A stretch of 64,000 bases of DNA from Parapedobacter pyrenivorans. Its GTDB lineage: Bacteria; Bacteroidota; Bacteroidia; Sphingobacteriales; Sphingobacteriaceae. The notes under the pieces are model-generated. The model was given only the letters and a program-made list of their open reading frames with translations. It was not told the origin of the DNA and ran no database searches. This document shows, one piece after another, positions 51,805 to 60,418 of the stretch (its first letter is position 1; every line of letters begins with the position of its first letter). The stretch lies in the NCBI RefSeq assembly GCF_014636865.1, contig NZ_BMER01000007.1:130921-194920 (forward strand). Reading direction: 5' to 3'. Made by a program: the position numbers and the translations under genes.

Positions 51805-52978
51805 AACGATGGCGGAGCATAAGACGACGATTTGCGAGGTGCTATTTTGCGTGGCCCTACTTGCCGTTTTCCTGCCGTTTAAAATCTATCCACTGGTGTT
51901 TTTAGTGGCATCACTTTTTTTCGCGATGGATACGTCGGTTAGGCTGTGGCACCCGTGGGTGGTTTTTCTGGCGATTTTTACGGGCTATGCCCTGCTTGTC
52001 TTCCTCGTCGGTTTACCAGACGGCCATCGGGACATGACCAATTTCCTCAAGCTGCCCATCAATTTCTGTTACCTGTATTTTGCGGTGGGATGGCTCGCGC
52101 GGCGCGATAACAGCCGCCTATTGCGCTGGGTGGATCTGGCGTTGCATGTCGCGCTCGCCCTTACGTTGTTGCAATTGTTGATCTATCATCAGGCCGTTGG
52201 ATTCCGCTGGATAGCTGGTGCGAGCGGTTCAGCACAGGGAAGTGCCCTTTACCGTGCTTCCCATTATTTCTGGGGGTTGGATGATAAGAATATGTTCGGC
52301 GCCCGTATTGCCCTATTGGGGTTTGTCTATGTGTTATTGCCGCTCGTGCGGCAACAAGGCAGGGTGTGGTGGCGTATTGCCTTGGTTTTGCTGCTTGCCT
52401 GGCTGTCCCTGTCGCGTACACCGGTGGTGGCATTGCTCATGGGTGTATTTTGCCTTGTTTGGGCGGCTTCGGGCATCCGTTGGCGGGTGGTACTTGGTTT
52501 AACGGCGGTATTGGCACTTCCGCTCATCGCCCAAAAAGTTATCCGGATAGAAAACATCACCGCCTCCAACGACGGCATGGGGGTCCGGATGGTGTATTGG
52601 AAAGCATTTTTCGAGCACTTTACCACGATTTCACCACTGGGCAACGGGTTTATGAGCGGCGGCGATTTCCTGGATCGGTATGCAGCGTTTTATCACGGCG
52701 AGCCGCATATCCATAACACGTTCCTCAGTTGTTACCTCGATTTCGGTATTATCGGTTTGGCTTCTTATGTGTTGTTCCTTTTTTACTTTTATCGTTTCTG
52801 CCTGGCGAGGCAATCCACTAAACTATTTTGGTGGATCGCGGCTGTCCCCCTGCTGGCCATCATGATGATTTTGTATTCAGGGTACGACAATGATATTATC
52901 CTTTACCTGGTATTGATATTCTTATTGGGGAGCGGCCATCCCGTCGCTATAAAGCATGTTAAGGGGAGGATAGCCTGA
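51791..52978 (+). CDS. O-antigen/exopolysaccharide polymerase (Wzy-like)
   Basis: A 395-residue membrane protein with about ten helices and a larger exposed loop around 265-310. The WLSLSRTPVVALLMGVF segment near 198 and the HNTFLSCYLDFGIIGLASYVLF segment near 305 match the Wzy_C/O-antigen ligase superfamily, whose exposed loop holds the conserved His. It would join repeat units in the periplasm after flipping. A ligase role cannot be excluded. Its stop shares one base with the next start (TGATG). Confidence 0.8.
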   Translation: MQIPKTMAEHKTTICEVLFCVALLAVFLPFKIYPLVFLVASLFFAMDTSVRLWHPWVVFLAIFTGYALLVFLVGLPDGHRDMTNFLKLPINFCYLYFAVGWLARRDNSRLLRWVDLALHVALALTLLQLLIYHQAVGFRWIAGASGSAQGSALYRASHYFWGLDDKNMFGARIALLGFVYVLLPLVRQQGRVWWRIALVLLLAWLSLSRTPVVALLMGVFCLVWAASGIRWRVVLGLTAVLALPLIAQKVIRIENITASNDGMGVRMVYWKAFFEHFTTISPLGNGFMSGGDFLDRYAAFYHGEPHIHNTFLSCYLDFGIIGLASYVLFLFYFYRFCLARQSTKLFWWIAAVPLLAIMMILYSGYDNDIILYLVLIFLLGSGHPVAIKHVKGRIA

Positions 52979-53979
52979 TGGATATGCGTGTACTGATCGA
53001 TAACAGGTGGGATGGCGATACGGGTATCGGAAAGCTGTACCGTGAGGTGATGGCTAGAATGCCTGCAGAAATTTCACCTTCGTTTGTACAAAGCCGATTG
53101 GCGTTGGGCAACCTGCTAACCCCTTTGGTGCTCGCCCGTGAAATCCGTCGGTGTGATGCTGAGGTATTTTATAGTCCATCGTTTATGCCGCCGCTGTACA
53201 GTCGTATTCCATTTGTGTTTACGATCCATGATTTGATGCACCTGTTTTATTACACACCGTGGCATCGCCTGTACTACCAACAGGTGATTGCTAGGCTGGC
53301 TACAAGAGCGAAGCAGATCATTACCGTATCGGATTTCAGCAAAGGGCAACTGGTCGATCTGCTTGGGATTGACGAACGGTTGATTACGGTCGTGTATAAC
53401 GGTGTGGACGACCGCTATCGGGAAAATACGGACGCATTTCAGTGGGAAGTGCCGTATTTTCTCTATGTGGGCAACAGGAGAAAGAATAAAAACCTACCCG
53501 CCATGCTGACGGCGTTTGCCCGCGCATCTATCCCCTCGGATTTTATGTTCTTCCTTTCCGGTCACATGGATGAAGATTTATCGGTGTTGATTGGACAGCT
53601 CGGTATCAGCCGGAGGGTTCGGTTTTTAGGGCGTATTCCCGAGGAAAACCTGCCCGCACTGTATAAGGGGGCTTATGCCACGTTCTTTGTATCGCTCATG
53701 GAGGGTTTTGGACTACCCATTATCGAATCCATGGCAACCGGCACGCCGGTACTGACGTCTACGGCCGGTCCCTTGCCCGAAGTCGCAGGCGACGCCGCGC
53801 TATGTGTGGATCCTCGCAATGAAGACGCGATTGCAGCTGGCATCGAAACACTGGTAAACGATCGTACCCGCTATGATACATTAAAAAATAAAGGCTTGGT
53901 GCGGGCCGCCCAATTTACCTGGGATAATACGGCAGCGAAGACGTGGAATGTGATCACAACAAAACGGCCAAAGCAATGA
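52978..53979 (+). CDS. Family 4 glycosyltransferase
   Basis: A 333-residue GT-B enzyme. IPFVFTIHDLMHLFYYTP lies near 77 and PYFLYVGNRRKNKNLPAMLTAF near 158-180. The donor site FVSLMEGFGLPIIESMATGTPVLTS lies near 238-262 with the E-x7-E pair. This resembles mannosyl- or fucosyl-type GT4 enzymes. A second ATG two codons in is also possible. The stop overlaps the beta-helix gene start by 4 nt. Confidence 0.9.
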   Translation: MDMRVLIDNRWDGDTGIGKLYREVMARMPAEISPSFVQSRLALGNLLTPLVLAREIRRCDAEVFYSPSFMPPLYSRIPFVFTIHDLMHLFYYTPWHRLYYQQVIARLATRAKQIITVSDFSKGQLVDLLGIDERLITVVYNGVDDRYRENTDAFQWEVPYFLYVGNRRKNKNLPAMLTAFARASIPSDFMFFLSGHMDEDLSVLIGQLGISRRVRFLGRIPEENLPALYKGAYATFFVSLMEGFGLPIIESMATGTPVLTSTAGPLPEVAGDAALCVDPRNEDAIAAGIETLVNDRTRYDTLKNKGLVRAAQFTWDNTAAKTWNVITTKRPKQ

Positions 53980-55529
53980 AGGTAGCTCATTTTTTTCAAC
54001 TCTTATCGATTTACGGGGCTTTTATGGCCTTGGCATGCGTAGCCGAGACGCCGCGGCAGGCAGAAGCCGCTATGGTTGAAGGCGGGCGAAGGATCGATGT
54101 CAAGGCGTTTGGTGCCAAGGGCGATGGGAAAGCCGATGATAGCCAGGCCATACAAGCTGCCCTTGACAGCGCATCGATGGGCGACACGGTTTATCTTCCT
54201 AAAGGGACATACCTGGTACGTACCATCCGGCTGGTACCCAATGTCCACCTGGTTGCGGATGGTATGCTGAAGCAACCAAAGGAACTAACAGGGCATTTTG
54301 CAGTGGAGAAGCAACATTCAGACGCACCACTTTTTCGCGCGCACCGGATTTCCAATGTGTACCTCGCTTTTAATGCGGAGACCGTCAATGAAGCCATTTA
54401 TGCATCGCAATGCGCCAATATCACGATTGCCGATAGCCATATCACCGGCGATTCCACCAATGACCGCTCTTTTCCAGCGGTGTTGTGGTACGATTGCTTG
54501 GCCTCACGCGTGGTGGGTACGACCATCAGCCATTTCGGAATCGCCCGCAAATCCCCGAAAACCTATCACCCTGGTACGGCCGTTCGGGTGCTATCAAGCC
54601 AGGGTGTTACCATCTCCGGCAATCGCTTCCACCACAATGGGGAAAACGGCATTTTCGTCCACGACAGCGGTGACGTCGAAATCGACGGGAACCACATCCA
54701 TCACAACGGGATGAGTGGTATCCAGGTGGCTTTCAATACGGCCGATCGAGTGGCTAATTACCGGATTACCAACAACCGGCTGGAACATAACGCTGCCGAT
54801 GCCGTGGATATCAATAACCGGGCGCATGGCCGGGTGGTAGCCATCAATGCACTCATTGCGGGAAATTATAGCAATAACAACGGTTTTGTGAACGGCGAAT
54901 CGACCCCCGATGGTTCTGGAATGGGTACCCTTATCGGTATCTCGGGGGTGACTCTGAGTGGAAACCAGGCTTTTAACAACAATAGGCCTGCACTCTATAT
55001 TGAAGGGTGCGGAGACATCACGGCCAACCGGAACATGACCGACGGAGCTTTTGAATTGGTAGGACGGTGGGAGAATATCCGTATGGAAGGAAACAGTTTC
55101 CATACGTTGCGCTTACTGGCCAATGCTGAAGGGCGGTCACTGGATATCAGGCACAGCCAAATAGGTAGTGTGATGTTGCCCAATGGTATCCGCATCGACA
55201 CCTTGCGCCTCATCGAAAACGAAATCAAGAGCGGTCCCGTCAATATCAACATGGAAGGGCACTTGAAGTTTGAAGGAAACCGCCTGAACAGCGGCCATGA
55301 AGGCGGAGCACTCCTATTGGTCAATGTGGCAAGCGCTTCCCTGTTGGGTAACCACATCCTCAATGCAAAGAATGCAGCGATTACGGTAAGGAAGACAGCT
55401 TCGAATGTGCGTATAGATAGCAATTTCGTCACATCCGGTGGTGCCTGGATCCATGATTTCGGCCCGCCGAATATCAAAATCAACAATAATCAGATAAAAG
55501 AACACGTCAAATTGGATGGATTGCGATGA
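53976..55529 (+). CDS. Exported right-handed parallel beta-helix protein (pectate-lyase-like)
   Basis: A 517-residue protein. An N-terminal signal sequence (about 1-32) is followed by a Pectate_lyase_3-type start (IDVKAFGAKGDGKADDSQAIQAALDSA), then beta-helix rungs across about 90-510, e.g. VTISGNRFHHNGENGIFVHDSGDVEIDGNHIHHNGMSGIQ near 207-245. Such proteins cleave, epimerise or acetyl-modify polysaccharides in the periplasm. It sits inside the glycosyltransferase operon with 4-nt overlaps on both sides, so it probably acts on the polymer made here. The ATG at 53976 starts the signal peptide. Confidence 0.85.
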   Translation: MKVAHFFQLLSIYGAFMALACVAETPRQAEAAMVEGGRRIDVKAFGAKGDGKADDSQAIQAALDSASMGDTVYLPKGTYLVRTIRLVPNVHLVADGMLKQPKELTGHFAVEKQHSDAPLFRAHRISNVYLAFNAETVNEAIYASQCANITIADSHITGDSTNDRSFPAVLWYDCLASRVVGTTISHFGIARKSPKTYHPGTAVRVLSSQGVTISGNRFHHNGENGIFVHDSGDVEIDGNHIHHNGMSGIQVAFNTADRVANYRITNNRLEHNAADAVDINNRAHGRVVAINALIAGNYSNNNGFVNGESTPDGSGMGTLIGISGVTLSGNQAFNNNRPALYIEGCGDITANRNMTDGAFELVGRWENIRMEGNSFHTLRLLANAEGRSLDIRHSQIGSVMLPNGIRIDTLRLIENEIKSGPVNINMEGHLKFEGNRLNSGHEGGALLLVNVASASLLGNHILNAKNAAITVRKTASNVRIDSNFVTSGGAWIHDFGPPNIKINNNQIKEHVKLDGLR

Positions 55530-56434
55530 AGGTGAATGTTTATATACCGACACTGAATGGAGGCAAACGCTTTCTGGACTTACTCGAAGCATTGGCCGGA
55601 CAGACCCTTCCCGTACAACACTATATCGCGGTCGATTCGGGCTCCACGGACGGGACGGTAGAAGCGGCGCGGGCCAACGGCTTTGAGGTGATGGGATTGG
55701 GGAAAACCGGATTCGACCACGGTGGCACACGCCAATTGGCGATCAATACATACCCCGAGGCAGACGTTTATATTTTTCTTACACAGGATGCCATTCCGGC
55801 CGACGCTTCGACGTTCGCCAACCTCGTCCGTGCTTTTGATGATCCGCAGATCGGTATGGCATACGGTCGGCAGCTCCCGCATGCCGGTGCCACACTTCAA
55901 GAAAGTCATGCCCGGTTGTTTAACTATCCAACGCAATCCCAGATTAGGGAGTTGGCCGATGCGGATAGGTATGGCATCAAAACAATCTCCTGTTCCAATT
56001 CCTTTGCCGCCTATCGCCGCGTTGCTTTCGAGGAAGTGGGCGGCTTCCCGTTGGGTACCATCATGGGCGAAGATGTTATTGTGGCCGGTAAATTATTGCT
56101 GAACGGCTGGAAGATGGCTTATGCCGGGAATGCTTGCGTATACCATTCGCATGATTACCGGGTGCGCGAGGAGTTTGAGCGTTATTTCGATATCGGCGTA
56201 TTCCATAGTGATAATCGCTGGATATTCGATTCTTTTGGGCGCGCCGATGGCGAAGGCTTCCGGTATGCCAAGTCTGAAGTCAGGTATGTGGGCCGTCGTA
56301 ATCCGTTTGCTCTTTTCAAAGTAGGTTGTTCCTTCGTTGCAAAATGGCTGGGGTACAAACTCGGACTTGCTTATCGATCACTACCCCCCACGCTGCGGAA
56401 GGCGTTTTCGATGTACAAAGGTTATTGGAAGTAA
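55526..56434 (+). CDS. Family 2 glycosyltransferase (rhamnosyltransferase-like)
   Basis: A 302-residue GT-A enzyme: VNVYIPTLNGGKRFLDLLEALAGQ, YIAVDSGSTDGTVEAARANGFEV near 32-54, FDHGGTRQLAI near 63-73, FLTQDAIPAD near 82 with the metal-binding Asp, and a C-terminal VCYHS-like HSHDYRVREEFERYFDIGVFH block. The DHGGTRN-type segment is characteristic of rhamnosyltransferases (RfbF type). It is the last gene of the tightly overlapping block; 158 nt separate it from the phosphoglycosyltransferase. Confidence 0.87.
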   Translation: MKVNVYIPTLNGGKRFLDLLEALAGQTLPVQHYIAVDSGSTDGTVEAARANGFEVMGLGKTGFDHGGTRQLAINTYPEADVYIFLTQDAIPADASTFANLVRAFDDPQIGMAYGRQLPHAGATLQESHARLFNYPTQSQIRELADADRYGIKTISCSNSFAAYRRVAFEEVGGFPLGTIMGEDVIVAGKLLLNGWKMAYAGNACVYHSHDYRVREEFERYFDIGVFHSDNRWIFDSFGRADGEGFRYAKSEVRYVGRRNPFALFKVGCSFVAKWLGYKLGLAYRSLPPTLRKAFSMYKGYWK

Positions 56435-56549
56435 ACTCGGCCGCCACACCCTAAATTGTGGAATTTTTCCCCACTTTATCAGCCATCTGATTCCATCAAC
56501 CCTGCCTGATTCGCTATATAGGGCATTAGGTATGATTTGTAGAATATGG

Positions 56550-56584
56550 CACTTAATTGGCATTTAAGTCAATGTAATTAAGTG
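56550..56584. promoter_or_regulatory. Inverted repeat just upstream of the phosphoglycosyltransferase gene
   Basis: CACTTAATT (56550-56558) and AATTAAGTG (56576-56584) are perfect complements with a 17-nt spacer, ending 8 nt before the ATG. It could be an operator or an RNA hairpin hiding the start region. Nothing else was recognised in the 158-nt gap. Confidence 0.5.
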
Positions 56585-56592
56585 GAGACACC

Positions 56593-57303
56593 ATGATAAG
56601 AGAAAATCAAATACAGCAGCTGACCTATAACGTCGATAATTCGATATATGAGTTGATAACTTATCAACCGGCATTTCGGATAGATCTTAACGCAGTGAAA
56701 CGGAAACTCCTGGTTTACCAGGAAACCATCTTTCTCAAACGCGTATTTGACATCTTGTTTTCTGCCCTGGTGCTGATCGCAGGCTTGCCAGCTTACGTGG
56801 TGCTGGCCTTGATCACGAAATTCACTTCGGCTGGCCCGGTATTCTATAAACAGGAACGCATCGGCAAAAATCAGAAGCCATTTTTTATCTACAAGTTCAG
56901 GAGCATGCAGGTGAATGCTGAAAAAGCAGGTCCTCAATTGGCATCTGATGATGACCCCCGGATTACGAAATGGGGGAAATTTATGCGAAAAACCCACCTC
57001 GATGAGCTACCCCAATTTTGGAACGTATTGAAGGGTGATATGGCCATCGTCGGCCCTCGTCCCGAGCGTCGGCATTTCATCAACGAGATTAAGGAGCGCA
57101 AGCCCGAATACACGCAACTCTTCCGCCTTAAGCCAGGTATCACCTCCATCGGACAGGTGTATTATGGCTACGCCGAAAACGTGCAACAAATGTGCGAACG
57201 GGTGAACTATGACTTGGATTACCTGTCGAGCATGAGCTTAAAGACCGATATCGGTATCATCATGCAGACGGTGAAGGCAATGGCCCAAGGAAAGGGGAAG
57301 TAG
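56593..57303 (+). CDS. Initiating phosphoglycosyltransferase (undecaprenyl-phosphate sugar transferase)
   Basis: A 236-residue monotopic enzyme that starts repeat-unit synthesis by moving a sugar-phosphate to undecaprenyl phosphate. A membrane hairpin lies near 45-70 (FLKRVFDILFSALVLIAGLPAYVVLALI). Catalytic motifs follow: GPVFYKQERIGKNQKPFFIYKFRSM near 77-101, RKTHLDELPQFWNVLKGDMAIVGPRPE near 134-160. It has the short form without the extra WcaJ/WbaP N-terminal helices. It is placed last in the cluster and may have its own control through the inverted repeat upstream. Confidence 0.93.
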   Translation: MIRENQIQQLTYNVDNSIYELITYQPAFRIDLNAVKRKLLVYQETIFLKRVFDILFSALVLIAGLPAYVVLALITKFTSAGPVFYKQERIGKNQKPFFIYKFRSMQVNAEKAGPQLASDDDPRITKWGKFMRKTHLDELPQFWNVLKGDMAIVGPRPERRHFINEIKERKPEYTQLFRLKPGITSIGQVYYGYAENVQQMCERVNYDLDYLSSMSLKTDIGIIMQTVKAMAQGKGK

Positions 57304-57348
57304 TTCAGTAGTTCACGGCCTACTTAACTGACTAACAGTGGTTTCTTT

Positions 57349-58803
57349 TTACGGGGCGTATTTTACCTCCTGCGTAACGCTTGGCCAATCGTCCGTGCGA
57401 AACGGTGCCGCCGGCAACCCAATTCCATTAAAGAGACTGCTTTCGCCCGCGTCATCCGCCCACGCATAGCGAACTGCAACTGGCTTGGCTACCGAATCAC
57501 TGTGCAAGATAACCGTGTTTCCTTTGATGGTAGCATGCGCAGGCTTGAATTGTTGATCTTCACCAGCTATTTCAAAACCAAGCAATTCGGTGGCATTGTT
57601 TTTCGCGGCCAACCCGCCGTCAACATGGTCGAAGCTCACGGTCAGCCGATTGCCCGATACCTTAAACTGCTTAAAAACCGGACCACTGTATTCCACCTTT
57701 TTGCCGTACGCGTCGTGCAATGCTACCAATGCCAGCCGTTTTCCGACATCCTGTTTGTTACGGGGATGGATATCGTCCGTCTCCCCGATGTCGGTGGTTA
57801 CGGCCATGCCGGTGTGCGGAAGGGACAAGGTCAGGGTTTGCGCTTCGCGTAGCTCAGCCCAGGTACTACCCGTGGCGCTTGTGCCGCCACCAGCTTTGAA
57901 GCTGGCCAATTGCACAAAGTAAAATGGAAAATCGCCCAGCCCCCAGCGTTGGCGCCAGTCTTTGATAAGCAAAGGGAAAGCCTTGCGGTATTGATAAGCG
58001 CGGCCGGCATTGCTCTCACCCTGATACCAGATTGCTCCTTTGATGGTATATGGAATTAATGGACTCACCATGGCGTTAAACAATAGGGTAGGGTAGGCAT
58101 TGGGTTTGCCCTTGATGGCTTCTGCTTCGAGCTCGGGTACGTTGGCTATCATCGCAGCAAATTCGGGATCTTGTTCAAAGGCTTCCTTGCTTGTCCATGT
58201 TTCCACCATGGTGCCACCCCAAGAGGTGTTGATTAGCCCAATGGGCACATCCAATGCGTTACGGAGTTCGCGGGCATAGAAATAACCCACGGCGGTAAAG
58301 TTACCTACGTTAGCCGGGGTGGTCTCCTGCCATGTTACGGCACCATCGATGTCCGGTAATGGTTCCCCGGCCACTGTATTCGGTATCTTCACGTGCCTGA
58401 TCTTCGGATAACTGGCCGAAGCGATTTCCTCGTCTGCGTTGGCCGAAGCACTGACAGGCCATTCCATATTGGATTGGCCGGAGCAGATCCACACGTCACC
58501 GACCAATACGTCTGTGAATTCCAATTTATTTTTACCATTGACTGCTAACTGGTACGGGCCCCCAGCGCGCTCCGCATCCAGTCGAACCAGCCATTTACCG
58601 TCGCTTGTTGCCGTTATTGTCTTTGTCTGTTTGTTCAGGGATACCGTTACCGACTCATTTGGGTCTGCCCACCCCCATACTGCGATGGGCTGGTTTCGTT
58701 GCAGGACCATGCCATTGCCGAAAATTTTAGGTAACCTTACATCGGCAAATACGACGTTACCTATAAAAAGTAATGCGAAAGATAATAGCGTAATTTTTTT
58801 CAT
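57349..58803 (-). CDS. Exported sialate O-acetylesterase-like SGNH hydrolase
   Basis: A 484-residue protein with a signal peptide (to about 20). The catalytic Ser motif WICSGQSNMEWPV lies near 106-118. GAIWYQGESNAG near 262 supplies the conserved Gln/Asn block, and TDDIHPRNKQDVGKRLAL near 346-364 the catalytic Asp and His. The C-terminal beta domain starts near 380. This is the domain set of sialic-acid and hemicellulose acetyl esterases in Bacteroidota. It lies next to, but on the opposite strand from, the polysaccharide cluster. Confidence 0.9.
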   Translation of the reverse strand: MKKITLLSFALLFIGNVVFADVRLPKIFGNGMVLQRNQPIAVWGWADPNESVTVSLNKQTKTITATSDGKWLVRLDAERAGGPYQLAVNGKNKLEFTDVLVGDVWICSGQSNMEWPVSASANADEEIASASYPKIRHVKIPNTVAGEPLPDIDGAVTWQETTPANVGNFTAVGYFYARELRNALDVPIGLINTSWGGTMVETWTSKEAFEQDPEFAAMIANVPELEAEAIKGKPNAYPTLLFNAMVSPLIPYTIKGAIWYQGESNAGRAYQYRKAFPLLIKDWRQRWGLGDFPFYFVQLASFKAGGGTSATGSTWAELREAQTLTLSLPHTGMAVTTDIGETDDIHPRNKQDVGKRLALVALHDAYGKKVEYSGPVFKQFKVSGNRLTVSFDHVDGGLAAKNNATELLGFEIAGEDQQFKPAHATIKGNTVILHSDSVAKPVAVRYAWADDAGESSLFNGIGLPAAPFRTDDWPSVTQEVKYAP

Positions 58804-58828
58804 ATAAGTTTAGAAATGGTACAATTTG

Positions 58829-58847
58829 TCTTTGATAATCAAAGATA
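58829..58847. promoter_or_regulatory. Palindrome overlapping the -7 element of the esterase gene
   Basis: TCTTTGATAATCAAAGA (58829-58845) is a perfect 17-bp palindrome. On the minus strand TATCTTTG (58840-58847) matches the TAnnTTTG -7 element for the esterase, 37-44 nt before its ATG. A protein bound here would block that promoter. Confidence 0.55.
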
Positions 58848-58857
58848 GCTCTTTTTC

Positions 58858-58890
58858 TTTGCGTAGCTGTTGCCCGCAGGAATATTTTTG
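58858..58890 (+). promoter_or_regulatory. Bacteroidota-type promoter for the MFS gene
   Basis: TTTG at 58858-58861 and TATTTTTG at 58883-58890 are 21 nt apart, close to the -33/-7 consensus spacing. The MFS ATG is 42 nt downstream. Confidence 0.65.
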
Positions 58891-58931
58891 AGCTTACGTA
58901 ACAATTAACTACGAAGCATCGTTAACAGCGA

Positions 58932-60200
58932 ATGAACACAACTCCGATGACACAATCCTCTACGATTCCGTTTACTCGCTACCAGATCATGGTAGTTGTT
59001 ATTTTAGCCATCACGCAATTTACGGTGATCCTCGATTTTATGATTATGTCTCCCTTGGGCGATATCTTGATGAAATCGATGCACCTGATACCTTCGGAAT
59101 TTGGCTTGGCAGTATCGGCCTACGCCTTTAGTGCTGGCATTTCGGGCTTCCTTACTGCCGGCTTCTCCGATCGGTTTGATCGTAAGAAATTGTTATTGTT
59201 CTTTTACGTCGGCTTCATCATCGGCACGGTGCTCTGTGGAATCGCACATACCTACTGGTTTTTGGTATCGGCACGGATCATTACCGGACTGTTTGGCGGA
59301 GTTATTGGATCGATTTCCATGGCGATCATCGCCGATTTATTTGCCCTGCAACAGCGTGGTCGTGTGATGGGTTACGTGCAGATGGCTTTCGGTGCCAGTC
59401 AGGTGTTGGGTATCCCTATCGGATTATATATCGCTACCGGTTGGGGCTGGGAAATGCCTTTCCTCATGGTAGCTGCACTCGGGGTGTTGACTGCTGTGGT
59501 CATCGGGTTTTACTTGCGCCCCATCAACGAACACCTGCGTGTCAAAAGTGAAAAATCGGCTTTTGCTCACCTTTGGCATACACTTGCGCAGCGTAATTAC
59601 CGTATTGGATTTATGGCTACCGCGTTGCTGTCGGTGGGAGGCTTCATGATGATGCCCTTCGGTAGTGCATTTGCCATCAATAACCTGCAGGTGACCGAGC
59701 AACAGTTACCACTATTATTTATGGTATCAGGGCTGAGCACGTTGGTTATTATGCCTTTCGTGGGCCGCTTTAGTGACAAAGTGGATAAGTATAAACTGTT
59801 TGTGATCGCGTCATTGTGGTTGATGGTGATGTGCGTTTGGTATACCAATCTCTCAGTAACCCCACTTTGGATCGTGGTCGTGCTCAATGTGTTGTTGATG
59901 GCCGGGGTCACCAGTCGGATGATTCCCTCTTCGGCGCTGACGAGTGCCGTTCCTGAACTGAAAGATCGGGGAGCTTTTATGAGTATCAACGCATCTTTGC
60001 AACAATTAGCCGGTGGCATTGCAGCAGCATTGGCGGGAAAGATTGTGGTGCAGCAAACCAATTTCAGCCCCCTTGAGCATTATGACGTAGTGGGCTATGT
60101 CGTCGTGGTCTTTTCCATACTCGGATTGTTTTTTATGTATCGGGTGGATCGGGTGGTAAAAAGGGGGATTGCCCTTAAAAACACAAAAGCACCTCTTTAA
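58932..60200 (+). CDS. MFS transporter (drug:H+ antiporter-like)
   Basis: A 422-residue protein with 12 transmembrane helices. The first (about 17-37) is VVVILAITQFTVILDFMIMSPLG; the loop 2-3 motif GFLTAGFSDRFDRKKLLLFFY lies near 76-96. The substrate is unknown. The last codons (KNTKAPL and TAA) fall inside a displaced copy of the tRNA-Arg terminator region, so the original C-terminus has probably been replaced. It is divergent from the esterase gene. Confidence 0.88.
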   Translation: MNTTPMTQSSTIPFTRYQIMVVVILAITQFTVILDFMIMSPLGDILMKSMHLIPSEFGLAVSAYAFSAGISGFLTAGFSDRFDRKKLLLFFYVGFIIGTVLCGIAHTYWFLVSARIITGLFGGVIGSISMAIIADLFALQQRGRVMGYVQMAFGASQVLGIPIGLYIATGWGWEMPFLMVAALGVLTAVVIGFYLRPINEHLRVKSEKSAFAHLWHTLAQRNYRIGFMATALLSVGGFMMMPFGSAFAINNLQVTEQQLPLLFMVSGLSTLVIMPFVGRFSDKVDKYKLFVIASLWLMVMCVWYTNLSVTPLWIVVVLNVLLMAGVTSRMIPSSALTSAVPELKDRGAFMSINASLQQLAGGIAAALAGKIVVQQTNFSPLEHYDVVGYVVVVFSILGLFFMYRVDRVVKRGIALKNTKAPL

Positions 60201-60208
60201 GGTGCTTT
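60186..60208. terminator. Terminator in the displaced tRNA-Arg copy, overlapping the MFS stop
   Basis: AAAGCACC and GGTGCTTT pair around a 7-nt loop that contains the MFS stop codon (TAA, 60198-60200). Compared with the stem at 60315-60335 one base pair has changed on both sides (T-A to C-G), so pairing is kept. Confidence 0.75.
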
Positions 60209-60228
60209 CTAGTGTTCCCGAAGGGATT
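60202..60228 (-). repeat. Direct repeat: displaced tRNA-Arg 3' end
   Basis: These 27 bases are identical to 60329-60355 and hold the last 15 tRNA-Arg bases plus part of the terminator. With weaker matching the repeat extends left to about 60173 (against 60301), over some 55 bases in total. Confidence 0.88.
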
Positions 60229-60314
60229 TGCTGCGTCCCTTTACCCCGTACGCTTATCCGCAGCGAGATAGTTCGAACCCCGGCCCGCTTCGGTTCTCAT
60301 CCCTAAAAACACAA

Positions 60315-60335
60315 AAAGCACTCTGAAAGTGCTTT
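60315..60335 (-). terminator. Terminator of tRNA-Arg
   Basis: AAAGCACT and AGTGCTTT pair around a 5-nt loop; on the minus strand a T-rich run follows. It begins 5 nt after the tRNA 3' end. Confidence 0.85.
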
Positions 60336-60355
60336 CTAGTGTTCCCGAAGGGATT
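60329..60355 (-). repeat. Direct repeat: native tRNA-Arg 3' end
   Basis: The native copy of the 27-bp repeat, covering the tRNA-Arg acceptor/T-arm end and the start of its terminator. The other copy is at 60202-60228, 127 bp away. Confidence 0.88.
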
Positions 60356-60411
60356 CGAACCCCTATCTTCAGAACCGGAATCTGAAATTCTATCCATTGA
60401 ACTACGGGAAC
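60340..60411 (-). tRNA. tRNA-Arg (anticodon CCG)
   Basis: A 72-nt cloverleaf on the minus strand. Acceptor arms GTTCCCG and CGGGAAC pair perfectly, and the D loop has TTCAATGGATAGAA. The anticodon stem TCAGA/TCTGA holds loop TTCCGGT (anticodon CCG). The T arm has GGGTTCGAATCCC. The discriminator is A and no CCA is encoded. Confidence 0.95.
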
Positions 60412-60418
60412 AGGGTTG

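Noticed and set aside
60202-60300. A second tRNA-Arg or other tRNA gene
   Set aside because: Only the acceptor end and a T-arm-like fragment are visible; no cloverleaf forms.
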